Source of the DNA: Gammaproteobacteria bacterium
GTDB taxonomy: Bacteria > Pseudomonadota > Gammaproteobacteria > Eutrophobiales > Eutrophobiaceae
Direction: 5' to 3'
Assembly (NCBI GenBank): GCA_028279365.1
Contig: JANQNX010000009.1
Span: 124,001-188,000, forward strand
DNA: 64,000 bases
Positions within the stretch are counted from its first letter, which is position 1. Every line of letters starts with the position of its first letter. The notes under the pieces were generated by a model. It had not been told where the DNA came from, ran no database searches, and saw only the letters and a list, made by a program, of their open reading frames with translations. Below, piece by piece: positions 28,682 through 38,038 of the stretch. Position numbers and translations under genes: made by a program.

Positions 28682-29407
28682 TTAGCTAAAGCAGTAATTA
28701 ACTGCGTTAGTTTTTTTAGAAATGCTTGCTAAAACAAGTAATGAAGAACCAAAAAACCAAACTGCAGCAGGTAAAGGCACAGTCACAAGGTTTAGATAAG
28801 CAGGAAGCGTGTCGTATGCCATTGACGGAGATGACATCTCTGCGCCTAAGGCCGCAATGCGAAAGTTAAACTCTTCTCCATTTGACCATTTACCACTTAG
28901 GAAACTGCTAAATTCCGTTGGGTTATAGAAATTGAAATCTAAGCCATATAGTGTGACGTTAGTAGTTGGCCTTAGCCTCAGCCAGGATAAATCATCAAGC
29001 TGATAAATATTAGCGCTGCTGTTTTCACGGAAATTAAGCCAACCTATATCACCTCCAAATATATTTACGGTAGAAGAATCATATAAGTTGATAAAACTGA
29101 CAGTGCCTCCATTGACAGTCAATTGAGTGTCATTATTGCCATGGTAATGTGAAATGCTACTACCTTTATTAAAAATAGACTGCATTTGTCCATTAGCCCA
29201 TAAATTACTGACATGGCCTCCATCTTCTATAGTTACAATACTTGATAAGCCTGCTCGGATAGTTGCAACATATCCACCGTTAATTACTGTTATCGAATTT
29301 GTTTCATAAGAATATATTGTTGGGGTACTGTCATCATCAATTATGATTGGTGATGCATTTAGCAATGCTGAATAAAAGAACAATAAGATTATAATGAAGT
29401 TTCTCAT
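28682..29407 (-). CDS. VPLPA-CTERM surface protein with short beta-helix repeats
   Basis: A 241-residue protein with a signal peptide (1-18) and near the C-terminus VPLPAAVWFFGSSLLVLASISKK, an excellent VPLPA-CTERM sorting motif followed by 11 residues. Residues about 40-140 contain repeated turns of the kind x-V-x-I-x-x-G-G (SIVTIEDGG, TQLTVNGGT, STVNIFGGD), which suggests a small right-handed beta helix. It precedes another CTERM protein, so the two are probably cotranscribed and exported to the surface. Function unknown. Confidence 0.75.
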   Translation of the reverse strand: MRNFIIILLFFYSALLNASPIIIDDDSTPTIYSYETNSITVINGGYVATIRAGLSSIVTIEDGGHVSNLWANGQMQSIFNKGSSISHYHGNNDTQLTVNGGTVSFINLYDSSTVNIFGGDIGWLNFRENSSANIYQLDDLSWLRLRPTTNVTLYGLDFNFYNPTEFSSFLSGKWSNGEEFNFRIAALGAEMSSPSMAYDTLPAYLNLVTVPLPAAVWFFGSSLLVLASISKKTNAVNYCFS

Positions 29408-29600
29408 CGAGCTTCTCCTAAAGGCTACGAGATAGCTTACATTAAAATTGTGACTAAATTTTTACAAAAGCTTAATTTAATAACTGGAATAAGTTGTCTT
29501 AAGCAATTAGACATGAAAATCTATATTGGTCAATTGATCACATTTACGGTTCTCGGTCGGAAGTGGACATAAATAAAAACATATTTGTGAATATTTAAAA

Positions 29601-30443
29601 TTATTCTTTAGTGGTTTTGATTAATCTCATTTTAGTTTTGTTTTGCTTTGGTGACTCACTAATGATTCCGACAAAGCATTGTTCTTGTCCTGATGTGGGT
29701 TTTCCGTCTTTGCCCTTGCTCTCTAAACATATCCCTGATTTTTCAGGGTATATTATTCTTTTTTCAGCAATGTACTTATCGTACTTATCTTCTCTGAAAT
29801 CTTCATAACCTGAAAGAATAATAAGTTGCTTATCTACATAGCCGTTCTTAGCCCATATTGCGGTTACCCATTCACCTTCATAGCCGATAATTAAATCAGG
29901 ATTTGTTTCATTATAAACTGCATTTGGGATTGTCATTGATTCAATAATTTTTTTTGCCGAATCTACTAAATATTTTTTTGGAATTGTCTTCTCATAGTCA
30001 TTTGGCATTACAGGGATAATTGCAGACAACTTATCAAGCACTGAATCTCGGTTTAAAAAAATAACATTTCTCCAAACAAGGGAGTATTCAGAAGAGTATT
30101 CGAGCCCAAAACCGTCCATTTGCATTACGTCAATACTGATCGATAAGTAAAGCATGCAGTCTAATGCCCCTTGCGCGCTACCTTTGTAGTAAACTTCAAA
30201 CAAGTTATCTTGAATTACTGTATTTTTGATCGCATTCAAGTTAGGAATTGGTTTTTGCGTGTTTGACAGTTTGTTTTTTGAGATACCACAATTTTTTTCA
30301 CCATATCTTTTACTAACGCTAGCTGGTTCGCGATCAAATATGAATGAATCGGATTCTTCTGCATATGCAGCCTTGTAACTAAATGCATATGCGAGAAAAA
30401 AAGTTATGGAGATAGATACGAAACTTAAACGAATAATAATCAT
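29601..30443 (-). CDS. Unknown exported protein
   Basis: I do not recognise this 280-residue protein. The first 28 residues are a signal peptide (hydrophobic, ending YAAYA-EE). Five cysteines are present in the mature part (CGIS, DCML, ICLE, QCF), which would allow disulfides in the periplasm. There are no membrane segments and no CTERM tail. Base composition is AT-rich, like the two CTERM genes next to it. It is 193 bases upstream of them with no overlap. The gap 29408-29600 shows only a short imperfect repeat of a motif at 27966. Confidence 0.55.
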   Translation of the reverse strand: MIIIRLSFVSISITFFLAYAFSYKAAYAEESDSFIFDREPASVSKRYGEKNCGISKNKLSNTQKPIPNLNAIKNTVIQDNLFEVYYKGSAQGALDCMLYLSISIDVMQMDGFGLEYSSEYSLVWRNVIFLNRDSVLDKLSAIIPVMPNDYEKTIPKKYLVDSAKKIIESMTIPNAVYNETNPDLIIGYEGEWVTAIWAKNGYVDKQLIILSGYEDFREDKYDKYIAEKRIIYPEKSGICLESKGKDGKPTSGQEQCFVGIISESPKQNKTKMRLIKTTKE

Positions 30444-30753
30444 TTTCCTAATGATCGGTTATTTAGTCTATAGACGATAGTAGCCTATAAAAAAATGTAT
30501 GCGAATGCATGCTTTTCATTGAGATTAACTAAAATAACCAGCAGCGCCTTTTAGAATAAATAATGTAAGGCAAAGAAAGAATAAGATTTGAGTTTGTCAC
30601 TTAAGATTGTCCGAGTCTGCTTAACTTTGCTGCGAATAGATATTGTTGGAAAAAAGTTGCTTCGTTAGTAGCATCACTTTTAGTGGGTACATGTCTGCCT
30701 ATTTTATCAGAAAGGTCCGCCATATTTTTATTTTCTAAGGCCCCTGCAATTGC

Positions 30754-30900
30754 AGCCGAGTTGTTGCCGGTGCTGGTAATAATCCGAAACAAAAAACGCA
30801 AAGAATTTCGAAAACACATTATGACAAACTGATAAACGCAATTAAGCTTATCCGCCGGGCTCAGCGCTCAACATTTTATTGTTCAAAGTGTCAAAAATAG
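30754..30900 (+). pseudogene. Decayed mutM copy (3' part with two in-frame deletions)
   Basis: A 48-codon plus-strand stretch reads as MutM pieces. SRVVAGAGN matches SRVVVGVGN of the intact gene; then 12 residues are missing. NPKQKTQRISKTHYDKLINAIK matches NPRQKAGKVSKARYEKLVTAIK without gaps; then 49 residues are missing, apparently by recombination between AIK and TIK. Last, IRRAQRSTFYCSKCQK and the stop match IRLGQRSTFYCSSCQK. Nucleotide identity is high across the final 40 bases. Weak similarity may extend upstream to about 30640. The copy marks the right edge of the accessory genes 28099-30443. It differs from the intact gene at many sites, so it is old or of different origin. Confidence 0.85.
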
Positions 30901-30908
30901 ATAACAGC

Positions 30909-31115
30909 TTATTCTTGTTTGTGTTCTCCATTTCTTTCACGCTGATACTCTTCATATGACATCGAGTTTTCTTCCAGGCACTGCTCATATAGTTCACCCT
31001 GCAAGGTATTACATTCATTCAAACGACTATTCTGCGCCGCTTCATAAATTGATTTCTGACTACAAGCAGATAGTCCTGTTGTTAACATAAGCAAACCAAA
31101 CAAATAACGCATCAT
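30909..31115 (-). CDS. Small outer-membrane-type lipoprotein
   Basis: A 68-residue lipoprotein: signal peptide with lipobox LSAC (Cys18) and Ser at +2, which favours the outer membrane. The mature 50 residues contain two further Cys (ECNTLQGELYEQCLEE), a spacing seen in small entericidin-unrelated proteins with a coiled pair. The start overlaps the stop of the glycosyltransferase by four bases. Function not known. Confidence 0.75.
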   Translation of the reverse strand: MMRYLFGLLMLTTGLSACSQKSIYEAAQNSRLNECNTLQGELYEQCLEENSMSYEEYQRERNGEHKQE

Positions 31116-32389
31116 ACCTCCGATAGCTGATTAATTAATTTTACTGCCATGACTACGCCGTTTTCTTGTTGCATCAATGTGGCGACTCGTTCTGCATTAG
31201 CAGTAAGAGCCTTGTCATTTATTGCGTTTGTAATTTCATTAGACAATATATCAGCATTAACACGGCGTCGACTTAATACCTGATGCGTAAGTCCTAAGCG
31301 TCGCAGTTCATTACCCCAAAATTTTTGTTCTTCAATATGCGCAATAACAATCGAAGGCTTGCCACAAAAACTGGAGGTTTGTGTCGTGCCCGCACCGCCA
31401 TGATGCACTATCAATTTACAAGCAGGAAATATCTGCCGATGCGGTAGTGAATTGACATACAGAATATCGTATGACGACGAAAAGCCACAACTTTCAGCGT
31501 CACACGTTTGAATAATTGCTCTACAGTTTGCCCGTTTTGCCGCATCAGTAAACATCTCTAAGGTTTTGGTTTGCATGGTGATATCTTTTGGCATCAAACT
31601 GCCAAAAGTCATATATATTGGGGCATCTCCAGCTGCGATAAAGTCTTCAACAGGTTTCGATAAGGTTCCTTCCATTTCGATATTAGGCATATTCAAAAAA
31701 CCACAGACTTCAATGTAATCGGGCCAGCCGGCCTGACGCTGACAGAGTTGTTTACTAACCGCAATCAACGTAAGTTTTTTTGATAACCAGACATCTTCTA
31801 TAAGATCGTTTACCGCTTGCATGCCAAGCTTACGCCTAAAATTATTCGCATAAGATTTTAAGCAGCGATTTAACAGCGCATTAGTCAAACGCCAGAGCAG
31901 CGGATTAATCCATTTGCCACAATCAGGCAATCCGGGCGGTGACAAGTAAGGCGTAGCAATCGACGTATGTTGCAGCATCACTGTAACGTAAGGTTTACCT
32001 GTCTTTTCAGCCCAGGCCTGCAACGGATAGTGGAAAAAGTGGCCAATGATTAAATCATTATCTTCACAAAGTTGCTTTGCTGCCTCCGACATTTGATCCT
32101 CAACGGGGAAAAAGGCCAGCTTAAGAATATTGGTAACTTGCTTAAGCGGGTTACGTTCGTTAACAATCGACTCGCCAACACGTCTCAGTGTTGCTTCGTC
32201 TTTGAAGACAGGGGAAGCGATGTTAACAAGCGTCACACTATTTTTTATTTGCGACGCATCATGTCGAGCATGGTCAACACAGGTAATCACAAGCGTGACA
32301 TCATGTCCGTCGGCTTGCAGTCCTTCTGCAAGTGCGAGGAAAGGGCGAATATCACCATGACTACCCCAGGTTTGCATCCCTATCTTCAT
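31112..32389 (-). CDS. UDP-glycosyltransferase-like glycosyltransferase (GT1 family)
   Basis: A 425-residue GT-B enzyme. The N-terminus MQTWGSHGDIRPFLALAEGLQADGHDVTLV is typical of sterol/macrolide/rhamnosyl-type glycosyltransferases. The C-terminal half holds the nucleotide-sugar site: VNSLPHRQIFPACKLIVHHGGAGTTQTSSFCGKPSIVI, including the HHGGAGTT phosphate loop. It should transfer a sugar to a lipid or small-molecule acceptor in the cytosol. No acceptor is suggested by the neighbours (a lipoprotein, a gamma-glutamyltransferase). Confidence 0.87.
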   Translation of the reverse strand: MKIGMQTWGSHGDIRPFLALAEGLQADGHDVTLVITCVDHARHDASQIKNSVTLVNIASPVFKDEATLRRVGESIVNERNPLKQVTNILKLAFFPVEDQMSEAAKQLCEDNDLIIGHFFHYPLQAWAEKTGKPYVTVMLQHTSIATPYLSPPGLPDCGKWINPLLWRLTNALLNRCLKSYANNFRRKLGMQAVNDLIEDVWLSKKLTLIAVSKQLCQRQAGWPDYIEVCGFLNMPNIEMEGTLSKPVEDFIAAGDAPIYMTFGSLMPKDITMQTKTLEMFTDAAKRANCRAIIQTCDAESCGFSSSYDILYVNSLPHRQIFPACKLIVHHGGAGTTQTSSFCGKPSIVIAHIEEQKFWGNELRRLGLTHQVLSRRRVNADILSNEITNAINDKALTANAERVATLMQQENGVVMAVKLINQLSEV

Positions 32390-32446
32390 GAATGGAATAT
32401 TGAATATCCAGAATTTATATAAGTCAGGAGAATGATAAACCTGATA

Positions 32447-34126
32447 CTACTGAGAGAGATAAATCACCTCGGCCATACCTTCACCGCGTGGGTCGCTGGC
32501 AGCAAATAAAACATTCTTTTGCTTCCATAACATGACCGCCTGCATATTACCGTAACGACGACTCTTTTCTGACAGCACATGACCTCGTTGCTGTAGTTGG
32601 GATTGTTCAGCAGCAGTTAATCCACCTGATTCAAACTGTAACTGATCGGGAAGATACTGATGATGATAACGCGGCACGGAGACCCAGGATTGCGGTAAGT
32701 TACCCTCAGCAAAATCAAGAATACCAAGTAATACCATGCTGATAATCCGACTGCCGCCAGGGGTGCCAAGCACACCCACACGCGTATCATCCTCAACAAA
32801 CGTTGGCGACATACTCGATAACGGACGCTTGCCTGCAGCGATGGCATTGGCATGTTGCCCGATTAAACCGTATGAGTTTGCGGTAAACGGTTTAATAGAA
32901 AAGTCATCCATCTCATTGTTTAACACCACACCGGTGCCTTCAGCGACAAAGCCGGAACCAAACGGAAGATTAATACTTAATGTCGCCGCAACCCGATTAC
33001 CTTCACTATCGATAATTGAAAAATGCGTCGTGTCCTCACCAACAGGGTTATCGGCAAACACATCGGAGAGTTCTGCACTTGGCGTTGCTTTTTGTTCATC
33101 AATTGTCAGGCCCAGACCTTCTGCATAATTTTTGTCGAGCAACCGTTCGACCGGCACCTCAACAAAATCACTATCGCCCAGATAAGCAGCACGATCACGA
33201 TACGCCCGTCGCATAGCTTCAATAACAATATGTTTGCGTGTTATCGAATCATAGTTATCAAGCTCAAACTTATTCAACATCTGCAATGCCTGACCTAATA
33301 CGATCCCGCCTGAAGAAGGCAAGTTTGCAGACGTGACCTGAATATCTTTGTAAGTAAACCGTATTGGCTCGCGCTCAACCAGACGATAGTTTTTAAGATC
33401 ATCCAGTTCCCAAATACCACCGTGTTGCTTCACACTGGCAACCAGCTTATTTGCAACGGATCCAGAATAAAATCCATCGCCCCCCTGCTCAGCAATTGCG
33501 GTTAAGGTATCAGCCAGATCGGTTTGAATAATGCGTTCACCAATGGCAGGGATGTCACCATCTTTAAGAAAAATAGAATTTGCATCAGCATATTGCCTCA
33601 TTACCGAGGCACGAAAGCCGATCAGTTTTTGATAACGCTCGGTAACCGCAAACCCATTTTTTGCCTGTTCTATTGCTGGCGCCAGTACCTGCTTTAACGA
33701 AAGCTTGCCATAGCGTTTTACCAGATGTTCGATCCCGGCAGGAATACCCGGAATACCGGCAGCCATCGGGCCGTTGATAGATAAGCCTTTAATCACATTA
33801 CCTTGCTTATCCAGATACATATCCTTATGGGCAAGACCTGGTGCCGTTTCACGACCGTCAATCATGACTTGAAAATTATCCTTCTCACGATGGATTAACC
33901 AGAATGCCCCGCCACCGATACCGGAACCATAAGGCTCGACCACGGCTAACGAAGCCGTCACCGCCGCCGCCGCATCAAACGCATTACCGCCCTGGCGCAA
34001 TATCTCCAGACCTGCCTGCGTTGCTAAAGGATGTGCAGAGGCAACCGCAGCTTGTTTCATTGATTCTGCCTGTAACACATTAGACAGGCAGAGCAAAACG
34101 AGTAATAAAACAGATTTAAACATCAT
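32447..34126 (-). CDS. ggt: Gamma-glutamyltransferase
   Basis: A 559-residue periplasmic Ntn hydrolase made as a proenzyme. A signal peptide covers 1-20. Autoprocessing would occur before T366 in NPVGEDTTHFSI, making it the nucleophile of the small subunit. AAAVTASLAVVEPYGSGIGGGAFWLIH (large subunit) and GTPGGSRIISMVLLGILDF (small subunit) are family blocks. It cleaves glutathione gamma-glutamyl bonds or transfers the group. The stop of the upstream coaD is eight bases away, so it may be cotranscribed with rsmD-coaD. Confidence 0.94.
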   Translation of the reverse strand: MMFKSVLLLVLLCLSNVLQAESMKQAAVASAHPLATQAGLEILRQGGNAFDAAAAVTASLAVVEPYGSGIGGGAFWLIHREKDNFQVMIDGRETAPGLAHKDMYLDKQGNVIKGLSINGPMAAGIPGIPAGIEHLVKRYGKLSLKQVLAPAIEQAKNGFAVTERYQKLIGFRASVMRQYADANSIFLKDGDIPAIGERIIQTDLADTLTAIAEQGGDGFYSGSVANKLVASVKQHGGIWELDDLKNYRLVEREPIRFTYKDIQVTSANLPSSGGIVLGQALQMLNKFELDNYDSITRKHIVIEAMRRAYRDRAAYLGDSDFVEVPVERLLDKNYAEGLGLTIDEQKATPSAELSDVFADNPVGEDTTHFSIIDSEGNRVAATLSINLPFGSGFVAEGTGVVLNNEMDDFSIKPFTANSYGLIGQHANAIAAGKRPLSSMSPTFVEDDTRVGVLGTPGGSRIISMVLLGILDFAEGNLPQSWVSVPRYHHQYLPDQLQFESGGLTAAEQSQLQQRGHVLSEKSRRYGNMQAVMLWKQKNVLFAASDPRGEGMAEVIYLSQ

Positions 34127-34134
34127 AAGGATTG

Positions 34135-34611
34135 TTAAGAGAATTTTTCGTTAAGGGCTTTTCCAACCGAGCCATGTACAAACTGACTCACATCGCCATT
34201 ATAAGAAGCAATTTCCCGCACCAGGGTGGAAGAGATGTAGCTAAGATGTTCAGCCGGTGTTAAAAAAACAGTTTCGATGCCGGGTAATAGTTGTCGGTTC
34301 ATACCTGCCATTTGAAATTCATAATCAAAATCAGATACAGCACGTAAACCACGAATAATCACGTTGGCGTTTAACTGTTTTGCCAGATCGGTAACCAAAC
34401 CATCAAACGAAATAACCTTGGCATTGGCAATATCGGCAAGTGATGATTCTGCCAAGGCAATGCGCTGATCCAGATCAAACAGGGTTTGCTTACTGGTACT
34501 GTCAGCAACCGCCAGATAAGTTGTCTCAAACAGCTTGCCCGCGCGCGCCATGATGTCGATATGACCGTTAGTGATCGGATCGAACGTACCAGGATAAATT
34601 GCGATACTCAT
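34135..34611 (-). CDS. coaD: Phosphopantetheine adenylyltransferase
   Basis: A 158-residue nucleotidyltransferase making dephospho-CoA. YPGTFDPITNGHIDI gives the T/HxGH motif, IRGLRAVSDFDYEFQMAGMNR is the pantetheine region, and YISSTLVREIASYNGDVSQFV holds the ISSTxxR motif. It overlaps rsmD by four bases, a pairing found in many bacteria. With coaBC at 17304-18518, two CoA genes lie in the window. Confidence 0.97.
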   Translation of the reverse strand: MSIAIYPGTFDPITNGHIDIMARAGKLFETTYLAVADSTSKQTLFDLDQRIALAESSLADIANAKVISFDGLVTDLAKQLNANVIIRGLRAVSDFDYEFQMAGMNRQLLPGIETVFLTPAEHLSYISSTLVREIASYNGDVSQFVHGSVGKALNEKFS

Positions 34612-35159
34612 TGTTGCTGCCTTAACAACATCGATTGCACCTGACCTGCCCGTTTATTTTTCATCATCTGCCAATCGTCAGTCAGTACGAATTTTTTTTC
34701 TGCTTCAATATAAATCATGCCATTATCATTCAACAGCTTGTGTTTCTTTATCGTTAACAAACATTGCATGATCAAATCCTGATGAAAAGGGGGATCAAGA
34801 AAAATAATATCAAATGTCTGTTGACAATTTTGTAGCCAGCTTAGCGCATCTGCCAGATGAATTGAATGATGTAAGCTGTTAAAACGGTTGGCTGTCGTTT
34901 CCAATTGTTTTACCAGTTCCGGGCTGGATTCAACAAAAACACACTGGGCAGCACCGCGCGACAAGGCTTCAAAACCTAACGCGCCACTACCGGCAAACAG
35001 GTCGAGACAATATCGCTGTTCAATATCGAACTGTATCCAATTGAATAAGGTCTCGCGAACACGATCGGGTGTGGGTCTTAGCCCGGGAGACTCGAGCACA
35101 TCGAGTTTTCTCCCGCGCCAATCTCCGGCAATGATCCTTAACTTGCCGGACTTAGCCAA
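34608..35159 (-). CDS. rsmD: 16S rRNA (guanine966-N2)-methyltransferase
   Basis: A 183-residue SAM-dependent methyltransferase that modifies G966 of 16S rRNA. The start RIIAGDWRGRKL and RPTPDRVRETLFNWI are diagnostic; LDLFAGSGALGFEALSRGA binds SAM, and IIFLDPPF is the catalytic (D/N)PPF motif for amino-group methylation. It overlaps coaD and lies four bases after the M16 peptidase gene, as in many gammaproteobacteria (peptidase-rsmD-coaD next to divergent ftsY). Confidence 0.96.
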   Translation of the reverse strand: MAKSGKLRIIAGDWRGRKLDVLESPGLRPTPDRVRETLFNWIQFDIEQRYCLDLFAGSGALGFEALSRGAAQCVFVESSPELVKQLETTANRFNSLHHSIHLADALSWLQNCQQTFDIIFLDPPFHQDLIMQCLLTIKKHKLLNDNGMIYIEAEKKFVLTDDWQMMKNKRAGQVQSMLLRQQQ

Positions 35160-35163
35160 ACGG

Positions 35164-36501
35164 CTAACTGTCCTTGGGTTTATCTTCTGCGGTGGTACCC
35201 ACCATCACCGTGACAAGTTTGTCAGGCGAAAGTCGGCGTGCAAAGGCATCCTTGATTTGTGCTATCGTGACGGCTTCAACCTTGTCGTTGAAGGTCTCCA
35301 GATAATCCAGCGGCAAACCATAGTAAGCCACCATGACAACATAGCTCAGTATCTTGTCGTTGCTGTCTATACGTAAAGGATAACTACCGGTGATATTTTT
35401 CTTGGACTGTGTGAGTTCTTCTTCGGTCGGTCCTTTATCAATGAACATCTGAATATTTTCCATCAACACCGATAGCGCTTCATCAACCTGCTCCGATTTG
35501 GTTTGCAAACCAGCAATGAACGGACCCTCATAACGCATCGGAGAAAAATAACTATAAGCGCTGTAAGACAGCCCGCGTTTTTCCCTGACTTCTTCAAACA
35601 GGCGTGACACCATACCACCACCACCTAATACATGGTTACCCACATACAGCGGGAAGTAATCCGGATCGCCACGACGCAGACCGGGTTGACCAACGAGGAT
35701 ATGTGTTTGCATAGAAGGGTGCTCAATAAACACCTTTTTAGACTTTTTCAACTTATCAACATCGGCCAGTTGCGATGGCTTTTCACCTTTAGAAAGGACA
35801 CTGCTTAAGTCTTCTGCAATGGCTTCTGCCTGTTTGCGATCAATGGCGCCGACCATGGCAATCATTGCATTGCTGGCAACAAAATGTTTTTTGTAGAACG
35901 CGACGATTTCATCACGCGAGATCGCTTTAACCGAGTCTTCGGTACCCTCACTTGGTTTGGCATAAGGATGCGTTTTATAAACGGCATCCATGAACGCATC
36001 ACGAGCCAAGGAACCTGGGTTTTGCTGTTTTGAACGTAAGCCAATCAAAGTCCGTGAACGACGGCGTTCTAGCGCGTCTTCTGGAAAGTCCGGCTTGGCG
36101 ATAACCTTTTTCAAGTTATCAAGCGCCTTGCTGAGTAAGGCTTCGTCGGTTAATGAACGTAGTTTCACGGAAGAGGAATCATAGCCGGTATCCGCACCAT
36201 AAATCGCGCCCAGCGATTCAAAGCCGCGACTGATCGCATCTGCATCCAACCCGTCTGCGCCCTGGGCAAACAGGCCCGTGGTCAACATAGCCAGACCGGG
36301 TTTATCACCATCACGACTGCTACCCGCATCGAATACCATTTCAATATCAATCATCGGCAGTTCGGGTGCGTGCACGTAATAAACATCCGTGCCTGATTTT
36401 GTTTGCCAATGTTCAATCTTTGGCGCCGCTAATACCGTCAGACTGATGCTGGTTAACGTGATAGCTAACAAGCCTAACAAAATATTCTTACAGTAAGACA
36501 T
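35164..36501 (-). CDS. M16 peptidase-like subunit lacking the zinc motif
   Basis: Starting at 36501 (MSYCKNILLGLLAITLTSISLTVLA) gives 445 residues with a proper signal peptide; the frame runs 32 codons further upstream into the preceding gene. It has the M16 fold (GLAMLTTGLFAQGADG, HPYAKPSEGT, GGGGMVSRLFEEVREKRGLSYSAYS), but the HxxEH zinc motif is absent. The R-x-x-x-x-x-Y segment for substrate binding is present. It should pair with the HxxEH-bearing protein encoded just upstream as a two-subunit periplasmic peptidase. Confidence 0.9.
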   Translation of the reverse strand: MSYCKNILLGLLAITLTSISLTVLAAPKIEHWQTKSGTDVYYVHAPELPMIDIEMVFDAGSSRDGDKPGLAMLTTGLFAQGADGLDADAISRGFESLGAIYGADTGYDSSSVKLRSLTDEALLSKALDNLKKVIAKPDFPEDALERRRSRTLIGLRSKQQNPGSLARDAFMDAVYKTHPYAKPSEGTEDSVKAISRDEIVAFYKKHFVASNAMIAMVGAIDRKQAEAIAEDLSSVLSKGEKPSQLADVDKLKKSKKVFIEHPSMQTHILVGQPGLRRGDPDYFPLYVGNHVLGGGGMVSRLFEEVREKRGLSYSAYSYFSPMRYEGPFIAGLQTKSEQVDEALSVLMENIQMFIDKGPTEEELTQSKKNITGSYPLRIDSNDKILSYVVMVAYYGLPLDYLETFNDKVEAVTIAQIKDAFARRLSPDKLVTVMVGTTAEDKPKDS

Positions 36502-36520
36502 AATAGTTAATCTGTTTAAA

Positions 36521-37921
36521 TTAATGGACACGACCTGACCCTCCTGCTGGACGCCGCAGCGATTTAGCACTAAGCGGTAATGGTTCCAGCTCCGCAATAG
36601 TTAAACGATCATCGATAAAGTATTTTTCTGCTACCGCTTTAACCTGCTCAGCGGTGATTGCTTTAACACGCTCAACATAGGAATCTGCAAGTTGATAGGG
36701 CAGACCAATGGTTTCCAGGATGCCGACAATCATGGCCTGATAAAACACCGAGTCTTTTTCATAGACATCGCCGGAAATAACCTGCGCTTTTACCCGCTGC
36801 AATTCTTCTTCGGTCACCGGTTTGGTTTGTAAATCGATAATCTCCTGGCGCAGCGCAAGCTCTAATTCTTTGACTGATTTGCCCGCTGAAGGCGTGCCGG
36901 AAAGCATAAATACGTTGTCGAGCCTTGAAGCCATACGATAACTGGCGCTGGCGCTGGCAGCAATCTCAGAACCCCGAACCAGACGACTACTAAAACGTGC
37001 TGCGTTACCGCCGCTTAATATACCCGCCAAGACTTCCAGGGCATATGGCTCCCAGTCGTAATCATCGTTATTTGCATTGTCTGCTTTTTCAACCGGTACT
37101 TTGTACGCCATCATTAAATAAGGCAGCTCAGCCGGACGTTTTACCTTTACCCGTTTGAGGCCGAACTGTTCTACCTCATTGTGATCTTCGACGGTAATCG
37201 GTTCGCCTTTAGGTAACGGGCCAAAATATTTTTTTGCCAACGCATAAACTTCGTCCGGTTTAACATCGCCTGCTACCACTAACGTCGCATTATTTGGTGC
37301 ATACCATTTTTGATACCAGTCACTTAAGTCTTCAATCGTCATTTTATCCAAATCATGCATCCAGCCAATTACCGGGAAACGATACGGGCTGGTTTGATAG
37401 GCGGTGGCCATCGCGACTTCGTAGACATACGACTCAGGATTGTCTTCGGTACGCCAGCGACGTTCTTCCTTCACCACTTCGATCTCTTTGATGAATTCTT
37501 CCGGCGGCAGCGTCAAATTACGCATGCGGTCCGATTCAAGTTTAAAGCTGATCTCTAAACGCGAATTTTCCAAAGTTTGAAAGTAGGCCGTATAGTCCGG
37601 ACCGGTGAAGGCATTATCGCGCCCGCCATTTTCGGAAATGATGCGCGAGAATTCGCCCGGTGCATATTTCTCGGTGCCCTTGAACATCATGTGCTCCAGT
37701 GCATGCGAAATGCCGGTAATACCGTCATGTTCGTAACTGCCACCGACTTTGTACCAGACTTGTGATACCACTACCGGTGCCCGGTGATCTTCTTTGACGA
37801 GAATTTTAAGTCCGTTATCAAGATTGTATTCATGTACTGTCGCTGATGCCGACATAGAGACCAGTAGCCCCACGACAAGCAACAGTGTTTTTCTGGAAAA
37901 AAAGTAAGTCAACATAGTCAT
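36521..37921 (-). CDS. M16 zinc peptidase, catalytic subunit
   Basis: A 466-residue exported peptidase: signal peptide about 1-27, inverted zinc motif HALEHMMFKGT (HxxEH) and the distal Glu in EVVKEERRWR. YRFPVIGWMHDL and LSDWYQKWYAPNNATLVVAGDV are family blocks. It is 19 bases before the catalytically incomplete partner. The pair probably forms the closed peptide chamber typical of two-chain M16B enzymes. Two Met codons are near the start; I keep the first. Divergent from ftsY across 117 bases. Confidence 0.92.
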   Translation of the reverse strand: MTMLTYFFSRKTLLLVVGLLVSMSASATVHEYNLDNGLKILVKEDHRAPVVVSQVWYKVGGSYEHDGITGISHALEHMMFKGTEKYAPGEFSRIISENGGRDNAFTGPDYTAYFQTLENSRLEISFKLESDRMRNLTLPPEEFIKEIEVVKEERRWRTEDNPESYVYEVAMATAYQTSPYRFPVIGWMHDLDKMTIEDLSDWYQKWYAPNNATLVVAGDVKPDEVYALAKKYFGPLPKGEPITVEDHNEVEQFGLKRVKVKRPAELPYLMMAYKVPVEKADNANNDDYDWEPYALEVLAGILSGGNAARFSSRLVRGSEIAASASASYRMASRLDNVFMLSGTPSAGKSVKELELALRQEIIDLQTKPVTEEELQRVKAQVISGDVYEKDSVFYQAMIVGILETIGLPYQLADSYVERVKAITAEQVKAVAEKYFIDDRLTIAELEPLPLSAKSLRRPAGGSGRVH

Positions 37922-38038
37922 TTTTTCGCTAAATAGTTAAGTGATGCTCTATTAAGAGCGCAATTCTGTTTATGAGTTCGATCCGAGATGATGGTAGGAT
38001 AACGCAAGTCTCACTTCATCCTGAAATAAATCATTTTA

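Noticed and set aside
30601..30819. Open minus-strand frame of 72 residues
   Set aside because: It is antisense to the decayed mutM copy and has no family look or SD; the plus-strand reading explains the bases.
34888..35376. 162-residue plus-strand ORF spanning rsmD and the peptidase gene
   Set aside because: Antisense to two certain genes and crosses their junction.
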